DNA from: Antribacter soli
GTDB taxonomy: Bacteria > Actinomycetota > Actinomycetes > Actinomycetales > Cellulomonadaceae
Direction: 5' to 3'
Assembly: GCF_021568775.1 (NCBI RefSeq)
Contig: NZ_JAKGSG010000029.1
Span: 124,001-188,000 of the forward strand
DNA length: 64,000 nucleotides
Shown: in pieces, positions 34,942-43,586 of the stretch
Numbering within the stretch: position 1 is the first letter of the stretch
How the letters are laid out: each line of letters opens with the position of its first letter
The notes under the pieces: generated by a model
What the model was told of the DNA's origin: nothing
Databases searched by the model: none
What the model saw: the letters and a program-made list of their open reading frames with translations, nothing else
Position numbers and translations under genes: made by a program

Positions 34942-36567
34942 ATGCCCACCCTTTCCCCTGCCCGCGTGTCCGCTCGCGTGGGTTTCCTGCAGGTCTGTGC
35001 CGCCGGTGTCCTGTGGGGCACCGGCGGCCTCGCCGTTCAGCTCCTCCGTGAGCACGCCCCGCTGTCCGTCCTGACGATCAGCGGCTACCGCACGCTGGTC
35101 GCGGCGCTCGTCCTGGTCGCGGCCGTGGCCGTCGGCCGCGGCTGGTCGGCGACCGTCAGCGTGGCGCGGGAGCGCCCGGTGGCGGTGATCGTCGTCGGCG
35201 TCGGTACCGCCGCGTACCAGGCGCTGTACTTCGGCGCGGTCGTCAACGTCGGCGTCTCCGTCTCGACGGTCGTCTCGCTGGGCCTCGCACCCGTCGTCCT
35301 CACCGTCGCGGACGCCGTCCGCGCCCGGCGGTCCGGCATCCGGCAGGGCGCCGGGCACCTCGGCGTCGTCGCGATCGCCATCACGGGCCTGGCGCTGGTC
35401 GCCACGTCCGACGTCGGCCCCGCCGCCCCGCGCCCCCTCCTCGGCATCGCGCTCGCGATCGCCTCCGGCAGCGTCTACGCCGGCACGGTCGCCATGGCGG
35501 GTCGCCTCGCGCAGGCGGGCGATCCGCTGCACGTCACGACCGCGACCACCGCCGCGGGGGCCGTCGTCGTGCTCCCGCTGGTCGTGGCCGTCGACCCCGC
35601 CGGCATGGTCGGCGCCGTCACGACCGTGCGCGGGGTCGCCGGCCTCGCCTACCTGGGCATCTTCACCATGGCCCTCGCGTACTCGCTGTTCAACGCCGGC
35701 CTGCGGACCACTCCCGGCAGCACGGCCGCGATCGCGACGCTCCTCGAGCCCGTGACCGCAGCCGTCGCGGCGGCGCTCGTGCTCGGCGAGCGGCTGACGG
35801 TCGCGGGCATCGCCGGGACCGCCCTGATCCTCGTCGCCATCGGATTCCTGTCGGCCGGAGATGGACAGCGGTCGGGACCCCGTCCGCAGGCACGCTCTCG
35901 ACGCGTCAGGCCACAGCCCGACAGCCGTCCGGTCCAGGCGGGCGGCGAGCCTGTCGGTGGCTCGTGCTACTCCTGTGTCATGGAACCCGACCGTCGCGCC
36001 GACGCGCCACGCCTCCATCCCGAGACCGCTGCCGAGTGGGAGGCCTGGCTCGCCGAGCATCACGACGACCCGACGCCCGGCTGCTGGGTGGTGCAGTGGC
36101 GCTCGGGCACGGGGCGTCCGGCGATCCCGTACGAGCCGCTGATCGAGGCGGCCCTGGCCTACGGGTGGATCGACGGCACCAGGATCACGGTGGACACCGA
36201 GCGCACGGAGATGTGGTTCACGCGCCGCAGGGCCGGGAGCCAGTGGACTCGACTCAGCAAGGAGCGCGTGGCACGGCTCGAGGCCGCGGACCGCATGACC
36301 GACGCCGGGCGGGCGGTGGTCGAGCGGGCGAAGGCCGACGGCACCTGGTCGCTCCTCGACGACGCCGAAAATCTCGTCGTCCCGCCGGACCTCTCCACCG
36401 CGCTCGACGGCGTGCCCGGTGCTCGCGAGGGCTGGGACGCGTTCACGCCGGGGGTGCGTCGCTCGCTCCTCATCTGGATCGCCCACGCCAAACGGCCGCA
36501 GACACGGTCCACCCGCGTCGCCCGCACGGCGGCCGGCGCAGCCATGGGCGAACCCGCGAACCGGTGA
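34942..36567 (+). CDS. DMT/EamA transporter continuing in frame into a YdeI-like domain
   Basis: The frame encodes 541 residues. Residues 1 to about 300 are a ten-helix EamA/DMT metabolite transporter (MPTLSPARVSARVGFLQVC start, two repeats). A 45-residue arginine/proline-rich stretch without structure follows, then from about 347 a YdeI/OmpD-associated-type domain (PRLHPETAAEWEAWLAEHHDD, YGWIDGTR, WFTRRRAGSQWTRLSKERV). No stop separates them. EamA proteins normally end near residue 300, so this is either a true fusion, loss of a stop codon, or two genes with the second starting at ATG 35980. The strongly folded leader precedes it. Confidence 0.75.
   Translation: MPTLSPARVSARVGFLQVCAAGVLWGTGGLAVQLLREHAPLSVLTISGYRTLVAALVLVAAVAVGRGWSATVSVARERPVAVIVVGVGTAAYQALYFGAVVNVGVSVSTVVSLGLAPVVLTVADAVRARRSGIRQGAGHLGVVAIAITGLALVATSDVGPAAPRPLLGIALAIASGSVYAGTVAMAGRLAQAGDPLHVTTATTAAGAVVVLPLVVAVDPAGMVGAVTTVRGVAGLAYLGIFTMALAYSLFNAGLRTTPGSTAAIATLLEPVTAAVAAALVLGERLTVAGIAGTALILVAIGFLSAGDGQRSGPRPQARSRRVRPQPDSRPVQAGGEPVGGSCYSCVMEPDRRADAPRLHPETAAEWEAWLAEHHDDPTPGCWVVQWRSGTGRPAIPYEPLIEAALAYGWIDGTRITVDTERTEMWFTRRRAGSQWTRLSKERVARLEAADRMTDAGRAVVERAKADGTWSLLDDAENLVVPPDLSTALDGVPGAREGWDAFTPGVRRSLLIWIAHAKRPQTRSTRVARTAAGAAMGEPANR
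35980..36567 (+). CDS. YdeI/OmpD-associated-family protein (possible separate gene)
   Basis: If translated independently, ATG 35980 gives a 195-residue soluble protein matching the whole YdeI-like family, including the C-terminal helical segment LSTALDGVPGAREGWDAFTPGVRRSLLIWI. No Shine-Dalgarno sequence precedes that ATG, which weakens the separate-gene reading. It lies in the same frame as the upstream transporter. Function of the family is unknown. Confidence 0.5.
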   Translation: MEPDRRADAPRLHPETAAEWEAWLAEHHDDPTPGCWVVQWRSGTGRPAIPYEPLIEAALAYGWIDGTRITVDTERTEMWFTRRRAGSQWTRLSKERVARLEAADRMTDAGRAVVERAKADGTWSLLDDAENLVVPPDLSTALDGVPGAREGWDAFTPGVRRSLLIWIAHAKRPQTRSTRVARTAAGAAMGEPANR

Positions 36568-36624
36568 TCCGGGCATTGGACGAGGATCCGGTCGCCCGGC
36601 TCACCACGGCGTTACGCTCACGAC

Positions 36625-38178
36625 ATGGCCCACCGTGGCGCCGACGATTCCTTCACGTTCGACCTCGTGACCGAGGACGACGGAGAGGGCGCGGTGACCG
36701 CCGAGGAGGGCGGGACGACGCCGGACGTCCCGCCGGGCTGGGTGGCCCGCCACCTCAAGATCCTCGTGCCCGCGGTCGCGGCCGTCGTCGCTCTGGTGGT
36801 CGTCGCCTTCGCCCTGAGTGCGGCGCGCGAACGCGACCAGGACGAGCGCGTCGCCCGAGCGCCCGGCGGCGTGGTCTCGCTCGTCACACTGCCCGGTGAG
36901 CGGTGGAGGCTGGCCGACGCGCCTCAGCCCGTCGCGGTGCTCGGCGGTCTTCTCGTAACGAGGAACTACGACGGGCTGCAGGGGCTCGACCCGATCACCG
37001 GGGCCGTTCGCTGGCGCATCGAGACCGGCGCCAACGTGGAGTGCGGGAGCAGCACGTTCGGGTTCACGGGCGTCCCGACCGTCGGCCCGCTCGTGTGCCT
37101 GGACGGCTCCGAGGTGCTCGTGGTCGAGGAGGACGGCACCCTGAGCGCCAGGCGAGCCCTGGACGATCTCGCAGGCAGCCCCCGCACAGGGCCGGACGGA
37201 AGCGTCCTGCGTGCCGAGAGGGTCGGGCCGGCGGCGCAGTCCCCGGCGGTCGAGTGCAACGACCGCGGCGACTGCCGGCTTGCCGACGGCGCCGCGGTGC
37301 GCGGCCCGGACGCGGTCGTCCGGCTCGAGGACGCCGCCACCGGCGCGCTGCGCTGGGAGCACACCGTCGACTTCGACCTTCGCACCGACAGCGCCGGCAA
37401 CCTGACCGGCTGCCGGATCCGCGACACGCCGACGACGCCGCTGGTGGTGTACGACGACCTGGACGTCGTCGTACACGGGAGCCTGATCCACGTCGTCGGC
37501 TGCGGCGTGAACGCCACGTTCACCGCGGCGGGCATCGAGCTGACCCAGCCTTCCTCCTCGTTCGTCCAGGATGTCGGCGGTCGCTACTTCCGGGTGACCC
37601 TGCCGCGGACCGAGACCCTGGAGGGCGTCCGCACGGAGGTGCTCGCCCCGGACGGCTCGGTCCTTCAGGAGATCGCCGGCTACCCCGCTCACCCCCTCGC
37701 CATGTCAGGCACCGGCGACGCGGTGGTGACCGTCCAGGACGCCGGCGTCGTCGCGACGATGAGCGACGGGACCGAGCGGGTGCTCACCACCTCGACCATG
37801 GCCGAGGTGCTCGTCCTGCACGGCAGCGTCGTCCTGATCGAGGACCAGGCGAGGGCCGTGCTCCTGGCCGTCGACCTGGCCACCGGCGAGACCCTGTGGC
37901 GCCGGGGCGTCCCGGCCGAGGTCGATCTCGGCGCCGGGCGGGCACCCGTCACGGGCGGCTCCGTCATCACGGCGTTCACCGACGGCGACGTCGCGATGCT
38001 GGTCTACCAGCGCGGCGCCGCCGTGGGTATCGCCTCGGGCTACGCGGCGTTCGGCCTGGGCCTGCGGACGGGCGAGGTGCTGTGGTCGGGAGACACGGGC
38101 AGCGTGCCGCCGTTCGCCGTCGCCGGGCACCTGGTCACGTACGACGGCGGGTCCCCGGGGCTGCGCGGCCTGGGCTGA
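36625..38178 (+). CDS. Membrane-anchored PQQ-like beta-propeller protein
   Basis: A 517-residue protein: acidic cytoplasmic N-terminus (1-42), one transmembrane helix (about 45-66) and an extracellular region with propeller blades of the PQQ-binding-like kind (GLQGLDPITGAVRWRIETG, RLEDAATGALRWEHTVD, VDLATGETLWRRGVP). Such proteins are common in actinobacteria, mostly uncharacterised, and may scaffold envelope assembly rather than bind PQQ. Four cysteines in the outer part could form disulfides. Its 3' end overlaps the convergent GH35 gene by 44 bases. Confidence 0.75.
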   Translation: MAHRGADDSFTFDLVTEDDGEGAVTAEEGGTTPDVPPGWVARHLKILVPAVAAVVALVVVAFALSAARERDQDERVARAPGGVVSLVTLPGERWRLADAPQPVAVLGGLLVTRNYDGLQGLDPITGAVRWRIETGANVECGSSTFGFTGVPTVGPLVCLDGSEVLVVEEDGTLSARRALDDLAGSPRTGPDGSVLRAERVGPAAQSPAVECNDRGDCRLADGAAVRGPDAVVRLEDAATGALRWEHTVDFDLRTDSAGNLTGCRIRDTPTTPLVVYDDLDVVVHGSLIHVVGCGVNATFTAAGIELTQPSSSFVQDVGGRYFRVTLPRTETLEGVRTEVLAPDGSVLQEIAGYPAHPLAMSGTGDAVVTVQDAGVVATMSDGTERVLTTSTMAEVLVLHGSVVLIEDQARAVLLAVDLATGETLWRRGVPAEVDLGAGRAPVTGGSVITAFTDGDVAMLVYQRGAAVGIASGYAAFGLGLRTGEVLWSGDTGSVPPFAVAGHLVTYDGGSPGLRGLG

Positions 38179-40561
38179 GCACCACGCGGGCGACGCGCAC
38201 GACCTCCACGGCGTCGATCACGACGACGTCCGGCACGCCACGGACCGACGGGTCCACCCACACACCCGTCGCCGCGCGCCACGGCAGCAGGTCCAGGCGC
38301 ACCCCGTGCTCCACGACGTCGGCGGCGTACGGCGTGAGGTCGACATCCCACGCCCGGCCGTGCCAGAAGTGGTCGCTCACGAACCGGTCGCCCACGAACG
38401 CGCGCCCCACGTCACCCGACCAGCGGATGCGGAGCAGCGCCCGGTCGACGCCCGCGAGCGCCTCGGCCGGCACGTCGGCGACGACCTGGGCCGCACCCGA
38501 GAAGTCGGTCGGCGCGCTGAGGCGGTCCATGGGGCCTCCGCGAACCGGCTCGGGCGGAGCCGGCGCCTCAGGGACGAGACCGGCGGCGATCGTGCGGCTC
38601 CCGGCGGCCGGCACAACGAGGGCCCACCGGCGCCATGGGCCGTCGTCCACGCCCGCGGCGACCTCGGCACCCTCCGCCGTCAGGTACGCAGGCGCCGGGA
38701 GGAGGGCGACGGTGCACGAGGCCTCCTCGGTGTGCAGCACCAGCCCGCCGTCCTCCGCATATACCGGGGCGTCGGAGAGGACGAGGCGCTCGCGGCCTGC
38801 CACGTCGAGCCGGTAGAGCCGGTTCGCGCTCGCCCGGTCGAGGACGATCACGCGCACCCCGGGCAGCTCGACGACGCACGCCGGGCCGGGTTCGGCGGTC
38901 AGCTCGATCACGGTGGCTTCGTCGTCGGACACGGACGACGTCGTGACGCGGCCGGCGCCGCCCACCGGGACCCGGCCCTCGACCACGAGCTCGACCGGGA
39001 CGCCCTCCGCCGCGGCGAGAACCACGAGGTCGCCGGCGTCGTCGGCGATGCTGGTGAGCACCTCGGCCGTGGCGCTGCGCAGCACCAGGCCGTCGGCGAG
39101 CGGGTAGCGCAGCGGCCAGACGGTCGTCAGCCCGGCCGGGAGGTCGACCGGCACGGTCGGGACGGTGACCTCGTCGTCGTCGAACGCGACCGTGACCTGG
39201 ACGTCCGGCTGGGCGGGCAGCGGGCGCTGCACCGGCTGGTAGGTGGTGAGGAAGAGGTAGCCGCTGCGCCCGTCGGTGCGCACCGCCCACCGCAGCTCTG
39301 CGGGGTCGTCGCTGCCGCCGCCCACCACGGGCGCCATCGTGGCGAGCCGGTGACCGTCCTCGTGGAGCCACAGGTGCCGCCGCCGGAGCAGGTGATGGTG
39401 CGGCCTGACCTGCGCGTGCTCACCGATCGGGGCGTTGAAGTCGTAGGTGAGGGACGGGACGTCGTTCGGGTAGCCGGTCGCGTGGGACTCCTGCTCGGTG
39501 CCGAGCGCGCCCACGCGCTGCGTGCCGCCCGCGTACATGTAGTAGCCCTGCCAGATCGACCCGCTGCCGATCTTCGCGAGCCCGACCGCATCGACGTCCC
39601 GCGCCGTGACCAGGGGGCGCCGGTGATAGGCGACGTGCATCCCGCCGCCGAGCTCGCACATCGCGAACGGCAGCGCGGAGTCGTCCTTGAGCGGGACGGC
39701 CTCCGGGTCCAGGACGATGCCGTCGAGCGCCTCGCGCAGGTCGGCGCCCACGGTGAGGTCGTCGCGGACGTCGCTGTACCGGAAGTGGAACGCGGCGAAC
39801 GGCGCCCACTGGGTCTCGGACTCCTCCCAGAACCCCTCGGCGTACGCGCTGTACACGGGCAGCAGCGTGTCGGGAACCTGGGCGCCGCCCCAGCCGGTCG
39901 CCGTCCAGAGCGGCACGTGCAGGCCCAGCCCCTCGGCGATCTCACGCAGCGTCGCCAGGTGCTCCGGCTGGTCGTAGAGCTCGTTCTCGATCTGGACGCC
40001 GACCACCGGACCACCGTCGGCGTGCGTCAGGCCCTCGAGCTGGGCCGCGATCTGCGCGTACAGCAGGCGGACCCGCTCCAGGTAGGCGGGGTCGTTCGTG
40101 CGGGTGCCGACGCCGCTCTCAACGAGCCAGTCCGGGAAGCCGCCGTAGCGGGCCTCGCCGTGCGCCCACGGGCCGATGCGGGCCACGACCTCGAGGCCGT
40201 GCCGCGCGGCCAGCCCGACGAACGCCCGCAGGTCGAGGTTGTCGTCCCAGCGGAAGGCGCCCGGCACTGGCTCGTGCGCCTGCCAGAACACGTACGTGGC
40301 GACGGACGTCAGCCCGCCGGCCGCCGCGTGACCCAGCACCTCCGACCACCGCTCTCGCGGGATGCGCGAGTAGTGGATCTCGCCGGTCACCGGGAACCAG
40401 GGCCGACCGTCACGCTCGAGCCACCGGCTCGTCACCTCGATCCGGTCGGGCGCGCCCTCCGGGTCGCCGAACGCGAGGTGTCCGCGCCGGGCAGGCTCCG
40501 GCGTCCCGGCACGCAGCGTGCGGGCCGCGGGTCGCGCGACCGGGAGGGCGTCGTGAGTCAT
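38135..40561 (-). CDS. Beta-galactosidase, GH35
   Basis: An 808-residue cytoplasmic enzyme removing beta-D-galactose from oligosaccharides such as galactan or lactose. The GH35 signature GEIHYSRIPRERW is near residue 60; acid/base E194 lies in QIENEL and the nucleophile fits E303 in MCELGGG. C-terminal beta-sandwich domains follow. There is no signal peptide. AAGGAG stands five bases before the ATG at 40561. It stands alone, and no LacI-type palindrome was seen before it; pectic galactan side chains would suit the neighbourhood (inference). Confidence 0.9.
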   Translation of the reverse strand: MTHDALPVARPAARTLRAGTPEPARRGHLAFGDPEGAPDRIEVTSRWLERDGRPWFPVTGEIHYSRIPRERWSEVLGHAAAGGLTSVATYVFWQAHEPVPGAFRWDDNLDLRAFVGLAARHGLEVVARIGPWAHGEARYGGFPDWLVESGVGTRTNDPAYLERVRLLYAQIAAQLEGLTHADGGPVVGVQIENELYDQPEHLATLREIAEGLGLHVPLWTATGWGGAQVPDTLLPVYSAYAEGFWEESETQWAPFAAFHFRYSDVRDDLTVGADLREALDGIVLDPEAVPLKDDSALPFAMCELGGGMHVAYHRRPLVTARDVDAVGLAKIGSGSIWQGYYMYAGGTQRVGALGTEQESHATGYPNDVPSLTYDFNAPIGEHAQVRPHHHLLRRRHLWLHEDGHRLATMAPVVGGGSDDPAELRWAVRTDGRSGYLFLTTYQPVQRPLPAQPDVQVTVAFDDDEVTVPTVPVDLPAGLTTVWPLRYPLADGLVLRSATAEVLTSIADDAGDLVVLAAAEGVPVELVVEGRVPVGGAGRVTTSSVSDDEATVIELTAEPGPACVVELPGVRVIVLDRASANRLYRLDVAGRERLVLSDAPVYAEDGGLVLHTEEASCTVALLPAPAYLTAEGAEVAAGVDDGPWRRWALVVPAAGSRTIAAGLVPEAPAPPEPVRGGPMDRLSAPTDFSGAAQVVADVPAEALAGVDRALLRIRWSGDVGRAFVGDRFVSDHFWHGRAWDVDLTPYAADVVEHGVRLDLLPWRAATGVWVDPSVRGVPDVVVIDAVEVVRVARVVLSPGRAAPGTRRRT

Positions 40562-40671
40562 CTGTCTCCTTCGGCGCAGGTTGTCGGGGGCAAGCGTAAG
40601 CACCCCGCGGCGTCGGACCGCGCGGCCATTTGCGCTGGACCAGGGCCGCCGCGGGCGGCGACGATCCTCGG

Positions 40672-41214
40672 GTGCCTCAGCTCCTCGTCGTCACCGGGCC
40701 GCCCGGCTCCGGGAAGTCCACCGTCACCGCCGCGCTCGCCGACCGCTGGGAGCCCAGCGTGCTCGTCGAAGGCGACGCCTTCTTCGGCTTCCTCCGCCGG
40801 GGCGCGATCCCACCGTGGCTGCCGGAGGCGCACACCCAGAACGAGACGACGGTCCTCGCTGCGAGCGCCGCGGCCGGCCGCTTCGCCGCGGGCGGGATCA
40901 CCGTGGTGTACGACGGCGTGATCGGGCCGTGGTTCCTGCCCGACTTCGCCCGCGCGACGGGGCTCGACGTGCTCGATTACGTGATCCTCATGCCGCCGCT
41001 CGAGACGTGCCTCGACCGGGTCACCACGCGGGTCGGCCATGGCTTCACCGACCTGCCCGCTACCCGCCACATGTACCTGGACTTTGCGCGGGCGGTCGCA
41101 GACGGCTCGCCCGGGCACGTCCTGACGGACGTGCCGGACGACGTCACCGCCGTCGCCGACACGATCTGCGCCGCCATGGAGGCGGGGGCCTCACGCGTCG
41201 AGGTCCGACGGTGA
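40672..41214 (+). CDS. P-loop ATPase/kinase (AAA_33 type)
   Basis: A 180-residue P-loop protein: Walker A GPPGSGKS at 9-16, then VEGDAFFGFLRRG and a substrate region typical of small kinases and zeta-like phosphotransferases, ending with a lid-like segment. Substrate unknown; aminoglycoside- or gluconate-kinase-like functions cannot be told apart here. GTG 40672 is preferred over the TTG 42 bases upstream. No antitoxin gene accompanies it. Confidence 0.8.
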   Translation: MPQLLVVTGPPGSGKSTVTAALADRWEPSVLVEGDAFFGFLRRGAIPPWLPEAHTQNETTVLAASAAAGRFAAGGITVVYDGVIGPWFLPDFARATGLDVLDYVILMPPLETCLDRVTTRVGHGFTDLPATRHMYLDFARAVADGSPGHVLTDVPDDVTAVADTICAAMEAGASRVEVRR

Positions 41215-41224
41215 TCAGCACGAC

Positions 41225-41671
41225 TCAGTGCGTGAGCTGCCCCCGGATCTCGCCGCCCGGGAACGTCGGCGTGTGGACGTTCACGTAGTAGTCGCGCGGG
41301 TTGGCCTCGACGTCGGCGAGCACCGCGGCATCGAACGTGAGGCAGTCGCTGACGCTGAACGATGTCGTGGCCCCGAACTCGAGCGGGATGAGGGGCGGCG
41401 TCGCGACGTGGCGCGGGCCCTGGTGGATGTGCGCGGCAACGGCCGGCACGGACAGGTTGCGGGCGACGAGCGTGTAGCACAGCTGGTCGCCGTCGATCGT
41501 GTACGTGAACGAGCCGCTCGCTCCGGTGTTGGAACCCGTGACCTCCTGGCCGACGTTGAGCGGGACGCTGTTGGGCGCCGCCACGGCCGGGAGGCCCACC
41601 CCGGCCAGCAAGAGGCCGAGGGCCGCTGCGGCTCCGAGTCGGCGGACGGCCGACGATGCATGCTGGGACAT
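41225..41671 (-). CDS. Secreted CHRD-domain protein
   Basis: A 148-residue exported protein: signal peptide (AALGLLLAGVGLPAVAAPNS, cleavage near residue 31) and a CHRD (chordin-like) domain, recognised by AAHIHQGP and YVNVHTPTFPGGEIRGQL near the end. Bacterial CHRD proteins are extracellular and of unknown function. AAAGGAG eight bases upstream selects the ATG at 41671. Confidence 0.88.
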   Translation of the reverse strand: MSQHASSAVRRLGAAAALGLLLAGVGLPAVAAPNSVPLNVGQEVTGSNTGASGSFTYTIDGDQLCYTLVARNLSVPAVAAHIHQGPRHVATPPLIPLEFGATTSFSVSDCLTFDAAVLADVEANPRDYYVNVHTPTFPGGEIRGQLTH

Positions 41672-41770
41672 GACCGATCTCCTTTGATCGAGGGTCATTC
41701 CACGCTACGCCTGGCCGGCTCGGCTCGAAACGGGTGAGGAAGCCGTCACCGTGCGGCCGTGACGCACGTT

Positions 41771-42229
41771 CTAGAGGACGATCGCGACCGGGTCGAAGCG
41801 GGTTCCCGCCTTGTAGGAGCCGCCGAACAGCTGTGCGCCGTCTTCCGTGAGCTCGACCGTGTCCCAGGCCAGGCGGCCCTCCTCGGTGCGGTCAGGGGCG
41901 CCGGCCAGGCGGAAGGCCGTCGTGCGCACACCGGTCTCGCGGTCGAGGATCGACATCGCCCAGTCGCCCTGGGCGTCGTCACCGGCGGGCCGGACCTCAG
42001 GGTCCCCCACGTCCGCGACGAACGACCCGAAGTGGCCCCAGAACCGCACCGAGCCGGTGAAGGCGTAGGCCGTGGCGTCGGCGCTCGCCGCCGGCGTGCG
42101 GTCCGGGTCGAGCGGGTAGTGGAACGCGTTGCCCGTCCCGCCGACCCCGTCGGTCTCCAGCCGCCCGCCGGGCGCGCCTGCCACGTACATGAGCAGGCTG
42201 AGCTTGATACCCCAGTCGAGATGCCCCAT
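41771..42229 (-). CDS. HtaA-domain protein without export signal
   Basis: A 152-residue protein consisting of a single HtaA domain: LDWGIKLSLLMYV at the start, FTGSVRFWGHFGSFVADVGDPEVR in the middle, and a terminal GGSYKAGTRFDPV. HtaA domains of corynebacteria bind hemin at the cell surface, but this copy has no signal peptide, anchor or transmembrane segment, so it would be cytoplasmic. AAGGAGG lies just before the ATG at 42229. It follows the MFS gene by 35 bases on the same strand and lies beside a Fur/Zur-type box. Confidence 0.78.
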   Translation of the reverse strand: MGHLDWGIKLSLLMYVAGAPGGRLETDGVGGTGNAFHYPLDPDRTPAASADATAYAFTGSVRFWGHFGSFVADVGDPEVRPAGDDAQGDWAMSILDRETGVRTTAFRLAGAPDRTEEGRLAWDTVELTEDGAQLFGGSYKAGTRFDPVAIVL

Positions 42230-42264
42230 CTGTCCTCCTTGCATGGTGAAGAGCACTCTACGGC

Positions 42265-43497
42265 TCAGTGCAGGCGGCGCAGGACCGCCGTCAGCGCGAC
42301 CAGGCCCGCGACGTTCGCACCGAGAGCGACCCCGATCGCGACGCCGGGACCCTGGTCGTAGGCAGCACCCAGCAGGCCGCCCGCGACGAGGAGCCCCGCG
42401 CCCCGGACGAGAGCCAGCCAGCCGAACGCGACCGCGCGCGAAGCGCCGGGGACCAGCTCGGTCACCACCGCCTTGACCGTCGAGTCGAGCACCCCGTTGA
42501 CGACGCCCCACACCGCGACGCCGGCCCAGAGCAGGCCGACGTTGCCGGTGAACGCGACGAGCGCGAGCGCCGCCGCCACCGGGACGGCGAGCAGGACCTT
42601 GGGACCGCGCACGTCGTACAGCCGGCCCACCACCAGGCCGGCGAGCCCGTCGACGACCATCGCCGCGACGAAGAGCAGCGGCACCTGCGCCGCGGAGACC
42701 ATCCCCTGGCTCTCGGCGTGGAACGCGAGCAGCGGGAACGACGCGACGCCGCACGAGAGCACCGCGACGGCCGCGACGTACTGCCAGAAGCGGGACGGCA
42801 GCGGCTCGCGGGAGCGCTCGGCGACGGCCGCGGCCGCCGGGTCGGGGGTCGGCGCGCTCCCGGCATCGTCCGCCTCGTACAGCTGCGGGTCGGGCACGCG
42901 GTGCCGCAGCCACAGCAGCAGGGCGAGGACGAGCACCCCCGGCACGGCCAGGACGCCGAAGGCGAGCTGGTAGTCGCCGTCGCGCCAGGCGAGCACTGCC
43001 GCGAGGAGCAGCGGGCCCAGCACGGCCCCCGTCTGGTCCATGGCCTGGTGCACGCCGAACGCGCTGCCCCGTCCCGTCCGGGCCGACGCGTACGAGAGCA
43101 GCGTGTCCTTGGCGGGCGCCCGCACGGCCTTGCCGAGCCGCTCCGTGCCGTACAGGAGCAGCGCCGGCGCGAGCACGCTCGTGGCCCCGATGAGCGGCAC
43201 GCTCAGCACGGTCAGGGCGTAGCCGAGGATGGTCCAGGTCCAGTAGTGCCGGGTGCGCTGGACCGCGTAGCCCGATACGACGCGCAGCCCGTACCCGATG
43301 AACTCGCCCGCGCCGGCGACGATCCCCACCACGGTGGCCGTCGCGCCCAGCGTGGCCAGGTACGGGCCGATAATGCTCCGCGCACCCTCGTAGACCATGT
43401 CGGCAAGGAGGCTGACGACGCCGAACGCGAGGACGAAGTGCCACGGCCGCATCGGCAGGGAGGAGGCCGGGCGCGCGGCCGGACGGGGGGTCGTCAC
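42265..43497 (-). CDS. MFS transporter in an HtaA/metal-regulated locus
   Basis: About 410 residues with 12 transmembrane helices; the cytoplasmic loop after helix 2 and the segment ERLGKAVRAPAKDTLLSY are characteristic of a small MFS group. It forms an operon with the HtaA-domain gene. The frame can start at ATG 43530, but that codon overlaps the metal-box; GTG 43497 is preferred for that reason although no ribosome-binding site is clear. By analogy with CntE beside the Cnt/Opp importer, it may export a metallophore (inference). Confidence 0.82.
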   Translation of the reverse strand: MTTPRPAARPASSLPMRPWHFVLAFGVVSLLADMVYEGARSIIGPYLATLGATATVVGIVAGAGEFIGYGLRVVSGYAVQRTRHYWTWTILGYALTVLSVPLIGATSVLAPALLLYGTERLGKAVRAPAKDTLLSYASARTGRGSAFGVHQAMDQTGAVLGPLLLAAVLAWRDGDYQLAFGVLAVPGVLVLALLLWLRHRVPDPQLYEADDAGSAPTPDPAAAAVAERSREPLPSRFWQYVAAVAVLSCGVASFPLLAFHAESQGMVSAAQVPLLFVAAMVVDGLAGLVVGRLYDVRGPKVLLAVPVAAALALVAFTGNVGLLWAGVAVWGVVNGVLDSTVKAVVTELVPGASRAVAFGWLALVRGAGLLVAGGLLGAAYDQGPGVAIGVALGANVAGLVALTAVLRRLH

Positions 43498-43528
43498 GAG
43501 GGCATCGTAGACGCGACGCGTCTTTGAC

Positions 43529-43547
43529 ATTGATAATCGTTCTCATT
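43529..43547. promoter_or_regulatory. Fur/Zur-type metal box in divergent promoter
   Basis: ATTGATAATCGTTCTCATT, an interrupted palindrome (TGATAAT-C-GTTCTCA) close to Fur-family boxes and strikingly A/T-rich for this genome. It lies between the MFS-HtaA genes and the ABC importer, 40 bases before the binding-protein ATG. Iron or zinc cannot be told apart from the site alone. Confidence 0.75.
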
Positions 43548-43586
43548 ACTCTCCACCGTGCTCCCTACGTTGGAAGGCACGACCAC

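Noticed and set aside
40672-41214. P-loop protein as a zeta-type toxin
   Set aside because: No epsilon antitoxin or other partner is present; the GPPGSGKS motif alone fits many small kinases.
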